Source of the DNA: Saccharicrinis sp. UBA6048
Lineage (GTDB): Bacteria > Bacteroidota > Bacteroidia > Bacteroidales > Marinilabiliaceae
Assembly (NCBI GenBank): GCA_002429115.1
Contig: DIYS01000040.1
Location: 1-19,457, forward strand
Direction of reading: 5' to 3'
DNA: 19,457 nt
This document shows, piece by piece, positions 1-7,869 of the stretch (the first letter of the stretch is position 1; each line of letters opens with the position of its first letter). The notes beneath the pieces were generated by a model. That model worked only from the letters and a program-made list of their open reading frames with translations. It searched no databases and was not told the DNA's origin. The translations under genes were made by a program, and so were the position numbers.

Positions 1-841
1 TAAAAAAGTTGTCTTGACCTATTGGCTTGTATTTATAAGCAGAAGCCATGGTTAGTAGTATTGATTTGTATTTCTCAATACCTAACTTTTTCTTCAGGTT
101 ATTTACAACTGTCTTATTTACTTCTTCTAATGGGTTTAATGGATATGGAAGAACAATACTTGCTTTTGCATTTCTTCGTAATAAAGAAAACTCTTTTCCT
201 TTATCTCTGAAGTCAAGTACTATATCAGCCAATGAAACACCAACACTAAAAACATGGTCAGCATGATTGTAGAAGAAAATTTTTGGTCTGTTTTCAAAAC
301 TCAATGCAAGTGAAGGTATGACATCATCTGGGTCGATATGTAGAACAATAACGTCGTATTCATTATTAAGCACTTCATTTCGTAACGATTGTGCTTTTTC
401 AAGAACCGTTTTATTAGCATTAATTACAGTTACAGATTCACAATCTTTATTCAGGTGATCTTTTACGTTTTCAGAAAGTTCAGACTTCTGTCTGGTTAAC
501 AAGACATGGCTGTTATTTTGATCCTGCTTGAGCCAATTAAGTAAGACTCTTGTATGTCCTCCAATACCGACTAATGCTGAAGCAATATGTAGAATCTTTA
601 ACCTGCTATTGTTTGATGTTTGTTTAGTTAGAGTCGACGGAGTTTTAATTGATCTTCCAATTCTGGATAGTTCATTTTCAATATATTGATCCGATAGAAT
701 TCCAGGGAAGTTTCGCCATGCAAAATTGGATAATTTCTCTAAAAGTAATGCTTGCTCATTTAGTGACAGTTCATCTTTAATTCGTTTATATTTACTTAAG
801 AATGAATTGTAATAACGCTTATTCTCTTTTAAGTAATCCAT
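1..841 (-). CDS. Glycosyltransferase, GT-B fold (GT4-like), 3' part cut by window edge
   Basis: An open frame begins at the ATG at 839-841 and runs without a stop to the left edge, giving 280 visible codons. After about 80 N-terminal residues without a clear domain (charged, Lys/Leu rich), a Rossmann-type segment starts at residue 81 (LKILHIASALVGIGGHTRV). Its glycine-rich GGHTRV at about 94-99 resembles the first loop of GT-B glycosyltransferases. A second segment (FFYNHADHVFS, about 189-199) and the start of a second Rossmann domain (ILLTMASAYKYKP, about 261-273) fit the GT4 layout, so the missing part should carry the nucleotide-sugar site with its E-x7-E motif. It lies 22 bases after the aminotransferase gene and is probably the last visible gene of the same operon. 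Sugar and acceptor cannot be inferred. The family call is from motifs only. Confidence 0.72.
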   Translation of the reverse strand, partial: MDYLKENKRYYNSFLSKYKRIKDELSLNEQALLLEKLSNFAWRNFPGILSDQYIENELSRIGRSIKTPSTLTKQTSNNSRLKILHIASALVGIGGHTRVLLNWLKQDQNNSHVLLTRQKSELSENVKDHLNKDCESVTVINANKTVLEKAQSLRNEVLNNEYDVIVLHIDPDDVIPSLALSFENRPKIFFYNHADHVFSVGVSLADIVLDFRDKGKEFSLLRRNAKASIVLPYPLNPLEEVNKTVVNNLKKKLGIEKYKSILLTMASAYKYKPIGQDNFF

Positions 842-863
842 ACTTCTTATCTAATTACCTTAA

Positions 864-2450
864 TTAAAGACTTTCTGGTTTATCAGTCTTCCAATCATTA
901 ATAGCATTGACAACTCGTTCGTATTCGCACTGTTTCATAACAGGGCTTATCGGGAGACTTAGTATTTCCTGGTGTATTTGCTCCGTTAATGGAAGTACCA
1001 TGTTATTCCATTCTTTATACGCTTCTTGCTGATGAGGAGGCACAGGATAGTGAATTAATGTCTGAACTCCTTTTGTTCTAAGGTACTCAATTAATTCATC
1101 ACGCCGTGTTGTTCTGATGGGAAATACATGCCATACATTATCACTCCGCTCATAACCTGTATCAATTACTTTTTGTTGTGGGAGTATTATATCCGGATGG
1201 GATATATTGTTACAATAGTAATTGGCAATCATTCGGCGATGTGCATTGTCTTTATCTAAACGGTTTAGTTTAACTCTTAGTACAGCCGCTTGTAACTCAT
1301 CCAATCGACTATTTAAACCTTGATATTGATTCCGATATTTGACTTTCGAACCGTAATTGGCCAATGTCCGTATAGTATCAGCAAGTTCGGTATTACTAGT
1401 TGTTACGGCACCGGCATCACCAAGAGCGCCCAGGTTTTTTCCAGGATAGAAGCTATGTCCGGCTGCATCTCCTAAACTACCGGTTCTTCTTTCTTTAAAA
1501 TAAGCACCTTGCGACTGAGCATTGTCTTCAATAATTTTTAAATTATACTTTTGCGCTACCCCCTCTATTTTACTGGTCATTGCACATTTACCATATAAAT
1601 GCACAATCATAATCCCTTTGGTTCTTGGGGTAATCTTTAATTCTATTTGATCCGCATCAATATTGTATGTATGAATGTCAGGTTCAACTAACACCGGTTT
1701 TAAACGATTATCTGTTATAGCCAATATAGATGCGATGTATGTATTGGCAGGGACAATTATTTCATCGCCTTCACCCATTATTCCCATCTCAATGTAGGCT
1801 TTAAGAATAAGTCTTAAGGCATCAAGTCCATTTGCAACACCAATGCAATGATCTGTTCCAATAAATGATGCATATTCATTTTCGAAACTTTTAACCTCAT
1901 TACCCAACAAGTACCATCCACTTTTTAATACCCTGTCGATACACTGTTCCAATTCCGGGTTATAACTATCATTAATTTCCTTTAAGGGAAGAAAACTTAC
2001 ATTATTTGGCTCTCTATTTAAGCAGTTCATAGCTTCTTCAGGAGTGATAGTTTGTTCAGATATTTCATGAAGATGCGGATCTGTTGTTATAATCTTAGCA
2101 TTTTCTGTTAGTGCAGATTGCTCAATTAGATAAAATTGTAGATTATTCTGGGCAAGTGGTGCTTCAAAATTGATATATCCCGGTGTCTTGATGACTTTTA
2201 ACTCTTTTTCAAATTCCAGATAATCAGGATAGTGTTTAGGATACTTGTTTTTGATCTCGTGTCGAAGCAATGGTAATTGTGAACTTGAGATAGCCGCCTG
2301 TTGGTTATTAAATAAACTGTTGATCAACCCATTTAATAGAGAATCAACTGTTGCTTGTTGAGAGATATAATTGATAATTAATTGACTGTCGATGAAGAAA
2401 AGCATCACAAGTAGTTTTAGTTGTTGAGGTTTATTAATTACATGTTCCAT
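864..2450 (-). CDS. PIN-like domain fused to DegT/DnrJ/EryC1/StrS sugar aminotransferase (FdtB/QdtB-like)
   Basis: This 528-residue protein is about 150 longer than a usual sugar aminotransferase. Residues about 150-528 form a complete PLP-dependent DegT-family enzyme: the FdtB-like entry LKSGWYLLGNEV (175-186), GVANGLDAL (204-212), the PLP-pyridine Asp309 in IIEDNAQSQGA and the Schiff-base Lys338 in SFYPGKNLGALGDAGA. It should transaminate a dTDP-3-keto-6-deoxyhexose using glutamate, giving a 3-amino sugar; the adjacent 3,4-ketoisomerase-like cupin supports this. Residues about 16-144 look like a PIN nuclease fold: hydrophobic strand ending in Asp21 (FFIDSQLIINYI), a helical middle with Glu65, then AKIITTDPHLHEI (118-130, Asp124) and a terminal ITPEEAMNCL. 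The acidic pair normally found before the last helix is QNN here (101-103), so the metal site may be degenerate. No stop or frameshift separates the domains. Met141 could serve as an internal start for a normal-sized enzyme. The start overlaps the upstream gene by 13 bases; Met16 is an alternative start. Confidence 0.87.
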   Translation of the reverse strand: MEHVINKPQQLKLLVMLFFIDSQLIINYISQQATVDSLLNGLINSLFNNQQAAISSSQLPLLRHEIKNKYPKHYPDYLEFEKELKVIKTPGYINFEAPLAQNNLQFYLIEQSALTENAKIITTDPHLHEISEQTITPEEAMNCLNREPNNVSFLPLKEINDSYNPELEQCIDRVLKSGWYLLGNEVKSFENEYASFIGTDHCIGVANGLDALRLILKAYIEMGIMGEGDEIIVPANTYIASILAITDNRLKPVLVEPDIHTYNIDADQIELKITPRTKGIMIVHLYGKCAMTSKIEGVAQKYNLKIIEDNAQSQGAYFKERRTGSLGDAAGHSFYPGKNLGALGDAGAVTTSNTELADTIRTLANYGSKVKYRNQYQGLNSRLDELQAAVLRVKLNRLDKDNAHRRMIANYYCNNISHPDIILPQQKVIDTGYERSDNVWHVFPIRTTRRDELIEYLRTKGVQTLIHYPVPPHQQEAYKEWNNMVLPLTEQIHQEILSLPISPVMKQCEYERVVNAINDWKTDKPESL

Positions 2451-3190
2451 GAGTTTTTATCCCAAGGCATGCCCCGGTCAAAATTCTTAGGCCAGGGGTA
2501 ATGGCGATGACCATCTTTATTAAAAAACGGCATTTTACTAAGTTGTCCAACTCTTTTGGCAGGTGAGCCTGAGATAAAAGAATCATCATCAAAAACACCA
2601 CTAACCGTAGAGTTGGCTGCAACAAGACAGTGTTTGCCAATTTGTGATTCTGGTAACAGGATTGCACCACTTGCTATTTGTGAGTACGAATCAATTTTTA
2701 CTCCAATCAGGTGGTTCGATGGTGGCGTGGGATCATTGGTTAATACGACGTAGGGGTAAATAAAGATATAATCCTTAAGCTCTGATTTTTGACCGATATT
2801 AACATAGCTATGAAAGCGGTTATAATTGCCAATGATACATTCGCCTTGAATATCGGTGTACGATCCGAACATGCAATGATGTCCTGCACACGTATTTTCT
2901 CTAATGGTTACGCGATGACCGGTTTGAAGATATTCTCCAAATGTTGAGCCTGCATAGATAATAGAGTGACTGCGAACAAGAGAATTAGCACCAATTACTG
3001 TTTTAGGATTAGAGTATGATGTATTGGAATAATAGTCATTCAATGGTTCGCCAATGATACAATCGTTACAGATGGTCGTATTATCCTCCAATATAACGTT
3101 ATCATAGATGATCGAATTATCTCCAATTCTAACATTTTTCCCAATTTTCACATTGGTGCCGATGCTGATGTTTTTATTATTAAACTTCAT
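2438..3190 (-). CDS. Left-handed beta-helix (hexapeptide-repeat) acyltransferase, probable sugar N-acyltransferase
   Basis: A 250-residue protein made largely of hexapeptide repeats of the [LIV]-G-x4 type, as in IGTNVKIGKNVRIGDNSII (10-28), VIGANSLV (65-72), the run from about 98 to 136, and the late coils about 163-200. The end of the fold carries SGSPAKRVG (208-216), the usual closing motif of LbH acyltransferases. A 35-residue aromatic and charged tail follows (PWPKNFDRGMPWDKNSW). These enzymes act as trimers and move an acyl group from CoA or ACP to a sugar hydroxyl or amine. With a dedicated ACP, an acyl ligase and an aminotransferase next to it, the likely job is acylation of the new 3-amino group, as FdtC and QdtC do with acetyl-CoA. 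His104 and His105 (CAGHHC) lie in the region where many LbH enzymes place the catalytic His; this assignment is a guess. Its ATG overlaps the SDR stop (TAATG), implying translational coupling. Confidence 0.85.
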   Translation of the reverse strand: MKFNNKNISIGTNVKIGKNVRIGDNSIIYDNVILEDNTTICNDCIIGEPLNDYYSNTSYSNPKTVIGANSLVRSHSIIYAGSTFGEYLQTGHRVTIRENTCAGHHCMFGSYTDIQGECIIGNYNRFHSYVNIGQKSELKDYIFIYPYVVLTNDPTPPSNHLIGVKIDSYSQIASGAILLPESQIGKHCLVAANSTVSGVFDDDSFISGSPAKRVGQLSKMPFFNKDGHRHYPWPKNFDRGMPWDKNSWNM

Positions 3191-3912
3191 TATATAGTTC
3201 CTGAATCAACATGAATATTCTGCCCGGTAATGGAGCATGCCTTGTTACTTAATAAAAAGACAATTGTTTCTGCAACACTATTCACATCTGTTGCTTTTTT
3301 AAGAGAGGTTCGTTTATATATGCGCTCTTTTTGCTGAACATTCAGACCTTCGCTCATATCTGTTTCCATAAAGCCGGAAACGATAATATTAGATCTAATT
3401 CCTTTTTCACCCCACTCTCTGGCAGTATTCTTTGAGAAAGCTTCTAAAGCTCCTTTGGTTGAAGCGTACATCGCTAATCCTTTATAGCCGGTATGAACAC
3501 TAATAGAAGACAGGTGAACAATACTACCTTTCACATTATGAAGTAACATATGTCTTATAACGTACTTTGTAATTTCCAAAGGAGTAAAGACGTTCACCTT
3601 ATACATTTCCTCTAATTTTGTCATGTTGAGGTTGGTTATTATGTCGTCATATGCAAGGGCAGCATTATTTACAAAACCATGAATTGGAGTATTGTGACCA
3701 ATCCATTCCTTAAAAATGATGTTCTTAACATCAGTTGAGTTCGATAAGTTGTACGAAAGCCATTTTATCCGGTCAGGATGTAAGTGAAGTAAATTTTCAA
3801 GTTCAGAACTTTTATTTCGACTTAATCCGTATACATTATGTCCTTCATTGATAAGTGTCTTAGCAAGTTCTAGTCCTAATCCTCTAGAAACACCGGTTAC
3901 AAGAATATTCAT
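3190..3912 (-). CDS. Short-chain dehydrogenase/reductase, FabG-like
   Basis: A 240-residue classical SDR. The nucleotide site TGVSRGLG (6-13), the NNAA stabilising motif (82-85), and the catalytic tetrad Asn107, Ser136, Tyr149 and Lys153 (YASTK) are all present, so the enzyme should be active. Arg10 in the glycine motif and Arg32 after the second strand favour NADPH. The C-terminus (ITGQNIHVDSGTI) is the standard SDR ending. It could reduce a 3-ketoacyl group held on the neighbouring ACP, as FabG does, or act on a sugar nucleotide. The position between acyl ligase and acyltransferase favours the ACP-bound substrate, but no ketoacyl synthase is visible here, so that remains inference. It starts 2 bases after the ligase stop and its TAA overlaps the next ATG. 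Confidence 0.9.
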   Translation of the reverse strand: MNILVTGVSRGLGLELAKTLINEGHNVYGLSRNKSSELENLLHLHPDRIKWLSYNLSNSTDVKNIIFKEWIGHNTPIHGFVNNAALAYDDIITNLNMTKLEEMYKVNVFTPLEITKYVIRHMLLHNVKGSIVHLSSISVHTGYKGLAMYASTKGALEAFSKNTAREWGEKGIRSNIIVSGFMETDMSEGLNVQQKERIYKRTSLKKATDVNSVAETIVFLLSNKACSITGQNIHVDSGTI

Positions 3913-3914
3913 CT

Positions 3915-5147
3915 TTATTTTCTATTAACTTTTCCAGTTCTGTTAACTTCAATTTTGCTAACAAATTTAAATATTCGAGGAATCTTAAACTCCTGAAGTA
4001 AACTTTGCAGATAGCTTCGAATTGCGACCTCAGTTAATTCTTCGTTAGAGGCAACAATTTCGCAACCAATGATATTTCCAAGTATAGAGTTGCGTTTTAC
4101 AAAGACTCGTGCATTTATAATATCAGGGTGCATCCGCACAGATTCTTCAACTTCATGCGGATTAACTTTATACCCCCCAACATTAATCATTTCATTTTTG
4201 CGTGCGACGAATTTAAACTCAATGGGGTTTTTATTTACAATAGTTACGATGTCATTGGTTCTATACCATTCGTCTTCATTTTCAAACCCACCCATCAGGC
4301 TCTTATGTAACAGTAACTCATTGTCAGCTATTTTCACAAGGTTCTCGAATTCTGGTTTTATCGAGAATAGGTCTCCTTCTGCTGCTAATACAGTACCTGC
4401 TTCTGTACTCGCATACACATTTCTAAAACGACCATTGGGAAAAGCTTTCTTTAGCTGTTGGATAATTTTATTATCAAATTTTTCACCACCTGTGGTAATA
4501 TTCGTAACAGACGTACACGATTTAGTTAATGGTAGTATTAACCTGAAAAATGTTGGTGTTGCCGATATATTGGTTACTTGAAAATCAAGTATCTCAGTTT
4601 CAATCGAGGTATTATCAAAACCGAAAAGTCTAATAATACTATTTTGATTAAGAAAAGCCTGCAAAAAAACTTGAATACCGGCAATATGTGTTGGGTTATA
4701 GGCAAAACCCCAAACATCATTCCTTCGATCTATTGAAATTTTTGCAAACCGGGTTAATGAAGTAAAACTATGACTAACTTTCTTGGGCAACCCAGTGGTG
4801 CCAGAAGTAAATAAGTATAATTTACTGTTCCTTGAATTTTTATTTAGAGAAGCTATTACTTCTTCAGCATTCGTGAAATCTAAGTTTCTATTTATTGGGA
4901 TTTCGCTTTGTAGTTGTGCAAATTCTTCCTCTCCTACAAGCTGTTTTATTTCATCATCTGAAAAATCAGAATCAAGAATCGTTATGCTATTACCACTAAC
5001 AAATGCTAAAATGATATTCTTAAATATTGTATAATAATCTTGTGCATAACAATATTTAGGAACAGATTGAGTGTTATTAATATCCTCAATAAACTGTTCC
5101 CAGTTGATGCTGCGTTTTGTTGCCCTATCCCTATAAAAAAGCTTCAT
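3915..5147 (-). CDS. Short AMP-forming acyl-CoA/acyl-ACP synthetase
   Basis: A member of the ANL adenylating superfamily. The phosphate-binding loop TSGTTGLPK is at 114-122, followed by NVYASTEAGT (the YGxTE-type adenine motif) and the late RTGKVNRK at the extreme C-terminus, which carries the usual catalytic Lys. With 410 residues it is about 100 shorter than typical acyl-CoA synthetases; the N-terminal domain is compressed, with only about 110 residues before the P-loop. It should activate a carboxylic acid with ATP and load it on the phosphopantetheine arm of the ACP encoded just upstream. The acid is unknown. The gene starts inside the ACP stop codon (TAATG), so the ligase and carrier are likely made together. 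A CoA ligase is the main alternative; gene order favours ACP loading. Confidence 0.88.
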   Translation of the reverse strand: MKLFYRDRATKRSINWEQFIEDINNTQSVPKYCYAQDYYTIFKNIILAFVSGNSITILDSDFSDDEIKQLVGEEEFAQLQSEIPINRNLDFTNAEEVIASLNKNSRNSKLYLFTSGTTGLPKKVSHSFTSLTRFAKISIDRRNDVWGFAYNPTHIAGIQVFLQAFLNQNSIIRLFGFDNTSIETEILDFQVTNISATPTFFRLILPLTKSCTSVTNITTGGEKFDNKIIQQLKKAFPNGRFRNVYASTEAGTVLAAEGDLFSIKPEFENLVKIADNELLLHKSLMGGFENEDEWYRTNDIVTIVNKNPIEFKFVARKNEMINVGGYKVNPHEVEESVRMHPDIINARVFVKRNSILGNIIGCEIVASNEELTEVAIRSYLQSLLQEFKIPRIFKFVSKIEVNRTGKVNRK

Positions 5148-5371
5148 TAAAGAGGTGCTAGTTTAGTTTGGATTTCTCCTACAGTATTAACAATGCCATC
5201 CTCAAATATATCAATGTCAAATTCAGCTTCCAGACGTACTGTTAGTTCTGCTAAATCAAGAGAGTCAAAACCTATATCATTTCTTAGGTGACTGTCATTG
5301 TTAATATCAGTTATTGGGGCTTTACCTCTATTCGCTAAAACGGTATTAATTATCTCTTTTATTTTTTCCAT
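5147..5371 (-). CDS. Acyl carrier protein
   Basis: A 74-residue acidic protein with the ACP signature around Ser37 (GFDSLDLAELTVRLE), the site for 4'-phosphopantetheine attachment, followed by the helix-III region (EFDIDIFEDG). The size and four-helix pattern match FabD/FabF-type carriers, but its neighbours are sugar genes rather than fatty-acid synthesis genes, so it is probably a pathway-specific carrier that presents an acyl chain to the acyltransferase at 2438-3190. The ATG at 5369-5371 lies within the end of the cupin gene (13-base overlap), and its stop overlaps the ligase start. Confidence 0.92.
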   Translation of the reverse strand: MEKIKEIINTVLANRGKAPITDINNDSHLRNDIGFDSLDLAELTVRLEAEFDIDIFEDGIVNTVGEIQTKLAPL

Positions 5372-5757
5372 TGTTTAAATGTATTATAATCCCTAATGTA
5401 ATCACTGGCTGCGTATTTCGTAGATGCCAGCACTAGTTGAACAGCATTATGTGAGTACTGCATTGTGTGCCAGCATAGCTTAGGCACATATAGACCTGTA
5501 TTCGGATTATTCAGAACGAATGTTTCTTTAGATCCACATAGAAGCTCTGTTGTAACAGTAATTGAGCCGGCAACGGCAATTAATACCATCTCCTTATCTA
5601 TGTTTGCATGTCTGCCTCGTAACACATCTTGAGGAGTATAGTATGTCCAGAATGCTCTTTTTATTACGAATGGCACATCATCTTGTTCTTCAACAACAGA
5701 AATATATCCCAGTTCCTGAGAACCTATAGATCCAAATTCAATTAAATAAGGTTTCAT
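5359..5757 (-). CDS. FdtA/QdtA-type cupin, probable dTDP-4-keto-6-deoxyhexose 3,4-ketoisomerase
   Basis: A 132-residue single-domain cupin of the WxcM/FdtA/QdtA group. Visible landmarks are the N-terminal GYISVVEEQDDVPFVIKRAFW (in part, 17-37), the Arg-Gly signature RGRHAN at 47-52, the beta-barrel stretch VAGSITV, VPKLCWHTM around residues 93-99, and the family-typical end SDYIRDYNTF. The family moves the keto group of dTDP-4-keto-6-deoxyglucose from C4 to C3, making the substrate for the aminotransferase three to five genes downstream. FdtA-type enzymes normally read RGxHAH here; the second His is Asn52 in this protein, which may alter catalysis or stereochemical outcome. The gene follows a 76-base spacer and opens the overlapping six-gene block. 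Confidence 0.85.
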   Translation of the reverse strand: MKPYLIEFGSIGSQELGYISVVEEQDDVPFVIKRAFWTYYTPQDVLRGRHANIDKEMVLIAVAGSITVTTELLCGSKETFVLNNPNTGLYVPKLCWHTMQYSHNAVQLVLASTKYAASDYIRDYNTFKQWKK

Positions 5758-5833
5758 AAATTATAAATTTAAGTGCAATATGCTGTATAAAGCTATGCAC
5801 ATATCTTTTGTTTTTTAATTTAATCATTTTGAG

Positions 5834-6814
5834 TTAAAGCATTTTAACCTCATAAGGCTTAACTTCTTCTCTTATTTTTTCAATCACCTCGTGAATACTA
5901 TATAAGTTTTCACCTTCAGGAAGCGATTGTCTTAACTGTGCTTTAGAAGCCTTAATGGCTTTACTTGACAGGAGGTACTCTTTAAAGCCAAAATATATAC
6001 CAAATTTTAAGTTTATCCACTTAAATAAGAGTTCAAAAACTACTTGTAAGTTGTACAATACCTTGTGCCATCCATCGTAATGTACCCCATGAAAGATAAA
6101 CCTGTTTCGCCGATAAATAATGTCAACCTTTCCTTTTCGAAGCTTATTCGTCGTCACCGAACCTTCATGACGGCAAACAGATTGAGATTCGTAATAGCAC
6201 TTCCAGCCCAGTCGCCAAGCCCTTACACTCAAATCCAGATCTTCGGAATAATATGGTGAAAATATCTCATCAAATCCACTCAAGGCCTTTAGTTTCTCTG
6301 AGTTTATCAATGCATTTGCTCCTGAGAGGTAAAACGAAGGTGTCCAAAACTCTTTGTCACCGTTTTCAACGTAATAATTATTGGTTGATTTGATTTTTAG
6401 TCCGTTAGTGGTTGGCCATTTAGCCGTGTCTTGTACTTTATCATCATAATAGCCAATAATTTGCCCCATTACGCCAAAAGTACAGCTCTTTTCAAAATAT
6501 TTAAGTTGTGGTTTGAAATAATTACTGGTCAGCTTTATATCACTATTCATCAGGAATATCAGTGATTTGGTGGCTGTTCGAATTCCAGCATTACAGCTGG
6601 CAGAGAAGCCACCGTTCTTTTTCTGTTCTACAACGATGACCTGTGGATAATTATTTCGTAAGAAATCAACAGAATTATCTGTAGAGCGATCGTCAACAAC
6701 AATCACTTCATAGTCTACATCTGCAAGCTCTAACTCACGAAACAAAGAAGGTAAGTTTCTTTCCAATAAATCACAGCCGTTGTAATTTGGTATGATGGCT
6801 GAAATACTATTCAT
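5834..6814 (-). CDS. Glycosyltransferase family 2 (rhamnosyltransferase-like)
   Basis: A 326-residue GT-A enzyme. The opening SAIIPNYNGCDLLERNLPSL, the nucleotide-binding VVDDRSTDNS (39-48), KNGGFSASCNAGI (66-78) and the DXD-equivalent NSD at 90-92 are the classical GT2 motifs. The later SEDLDLSVRAWRLGW carries the ED catalytic base region, with CRHEGS after it. The C-terminal part (VLYNLQVVFELLFKWINLKFGIY) is hydrophobic or amphipathic and may sit on the inner membrane face. This pattern is common in rhamnosyl- and related glycosyltransferases of O-antigen and capsule loci, but the sugar cannot be read from sequence. It starts 48 bases after the previous gene. Confidence 0.88.
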   Translation of the reverse strand: MNSISAIIPNYNGCDLLERNLPSLFRELELADVDYEVIVVDDRSTDNSVDFLRNNYPQVIVVEQKKNGGFSASCNAGIRTATKSLIFLMNSDIKLTSNYFKPQLKYFEKSCTFGVMGQIIGYYDDKVQDTAKWPTTNGLKIKSTNNYYVENGDKEFWTPSFYLSGANALINSEKLKALSGFDEIFSPYYSEDLDLSVRAWRLGWKCYYESQSVCRHEGSVTTNKLRKGKVDIIYRRNRFIFHGVHYDGWHKVLYNLQVVFELLFKWINLKFGIYFGFKEYLLSSKAIKASKAQLRQSLPEGENLYSIHEVIEKIREEVKPYEVKML

Positions 6815-6862
6815 TCAAATCGATTTACGTATTTTTCCTTAAAAACTTAAAGGGCAGCAAAG

Positions 6863-7846
6863 TTAATAAAATGGCAGGAATTTATTGTTTTGACCTTCAT
6901 TTAATTGAGGAGCCTGATCGTTTAAGTTCTCATTATTGAGCACTTTATTATATAAGGCCAGATATGAGGTAGCCATCTTGCCAGCGTTGAATTCGTATCT
7001 GGCATATTCGTGACACCTTTTCCTTGAGAATTGATCTATATTCTTGGCTGCTTCTGCCAGGTCGTTTGACTTATTTGATAGATATCCAACGTCAGATGTG
7101 ATAAGTTCAGGTAGTGAGCCATAGGGTGTTCCTATTACCGGACATCCAAAATATAAACTTTCGGTTAAAGCCAGCCCGAAAGGTTCGTGCCAAAGGACCG
7201 GGAAGATCAGTCCTTTTGATGATTGTGTAAGTTGACTTTTCCTTTGATTATCAACCATGCCTGCAAAATGTACGCTTAGATAGGGTGTAAAGCGAAAACC
7301 CATTTTCAGGTTTAATCGTTGCCCTCCCATTACCATTAATTTTTCATTGGCCAGTCGACTAATTTTAATGGCTCCTTTAAGGTTTTTAATGCGCCACGCT
7401 GCTTTCCCTAAAAAATGAAAATAATCTCGTTTTTGGTTGATGTTTGGTTTCGTGTAATTGTTCCAGTCTAAACCATTATGCACAAAAGTTGTTGATCCAT
7501 GCCTTTCTGCGTGGTTTTTCGAAACAAACACAGCGTTTTTATTTAGAGCCAGATTCGGATCATTAATGTTACCATGATATGTGACCAATGCAGGCTTATC
7601 GAAGACTTCAGTTGTATGCCCATTCATATGGATGACATCAACGTCCGGTGGTATTTGTGAATTGGTACTTTTATCGGGGTTGATGAAAAGAACATCTGCA
7701 AATGGACAATGGGAACCTTTTTTTACCAGGAACGTTACTTTGTGTCCTCTTGCAACCAGCTCTTTACCTAAGTCCCAGATCACTCTTTCGGTACCACCAT
7801 ATAAATGAGCAGGTATAATAGAAGCGTTACAGATAAGTATATGCAT
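6863..7846 (-). CDS. Glycosyltransferase family 4
   Basis: A 327-residue GT-B enzyme. The N-terminal domain has HLYGGTERVIWDLGKELVAR (14-33), the usual acceptor-side glycine loop and first helix. The second domain starts near residue 143 (FHFLGKAAWRIKNL), and the donor site carries HEPFGLALTES (220-230) with Glu221 and Glu229 as the E-x7-E pair of GT4 retaining enzymes, followed by GTPYGSLPELI. It should add a sugar from a nucleotide donor to a lipid-linked glycan at the cytoplasmic membrane face. At 327 residues it is slightly short. It sits 23 bases after the preceding gene. Donor unknown. Confidence 0.88.
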   Translation of the reverse strand: MHILICNASIIPAHLYGGTERVIWDLGKELVARGHKVTFLVKKGSHCPFADVLFINPDKSTNSQIPPDVDVIHMNGHTTEVFDKPALVTYHGNINDPNLALNKNAVFVSKNHAERHGSTTFVHNGLDWNNYTKPNINQKRDYFHFLGKAAWRIKNLKGAIKISRLANEKLMVMGGQRLNLKMGFRFTPYLSVHFAGMVDNQRKSQLTQSSKGLIFPVLWHEPFGLALTESLYFGCPVIGTPYGSLPELITSDVGYLSNKSNDLAEAAKNIDQFSRKRCHEYARYEFNAGKMATSYLALYNKVLNNENLNDQAPQLNEGQNNKFLPFY

Positions 7847-7869
7847 GGGCGTTGGAGATATATTTTTTA

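Noticed and set aside
22..266. Two small plus-strand open frames at the left edge
   Set aside because: They are antisense to the glycosyltransferase reading on the minus strand, which shows clear GT-B motifs through this stretch.
2030..2450. The N-terminal extension of the aminotransferase as a separate toxin gene
   Set aside because: No stop codon or frameshift separates it from the aminotransferase, so a single fused product is the simplest reading, although internal initiation at Met141 remains possible.
2434..2670. Minus-strand open frame overlapping the LbH acyltransferase
   Set aside because: It is a shadow frame; the LbH acyltransferase frame has consistent hexapeptide repeats.
4069..4581. 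170-residue plus-strand open frame opposite the acyl ligase
   Set aside because: It is antisense to the ligase, which has all expected ANL motifs; the frame lacks recognisable protein features.
5758..5833. Internal promoter before the cupin gene (TAGCTTTA at 5788-5795, minus strand)
   Set aside because: It has one mismatch to the -7 box and no matching -33 element; AT-rich spacers give such hits easily.
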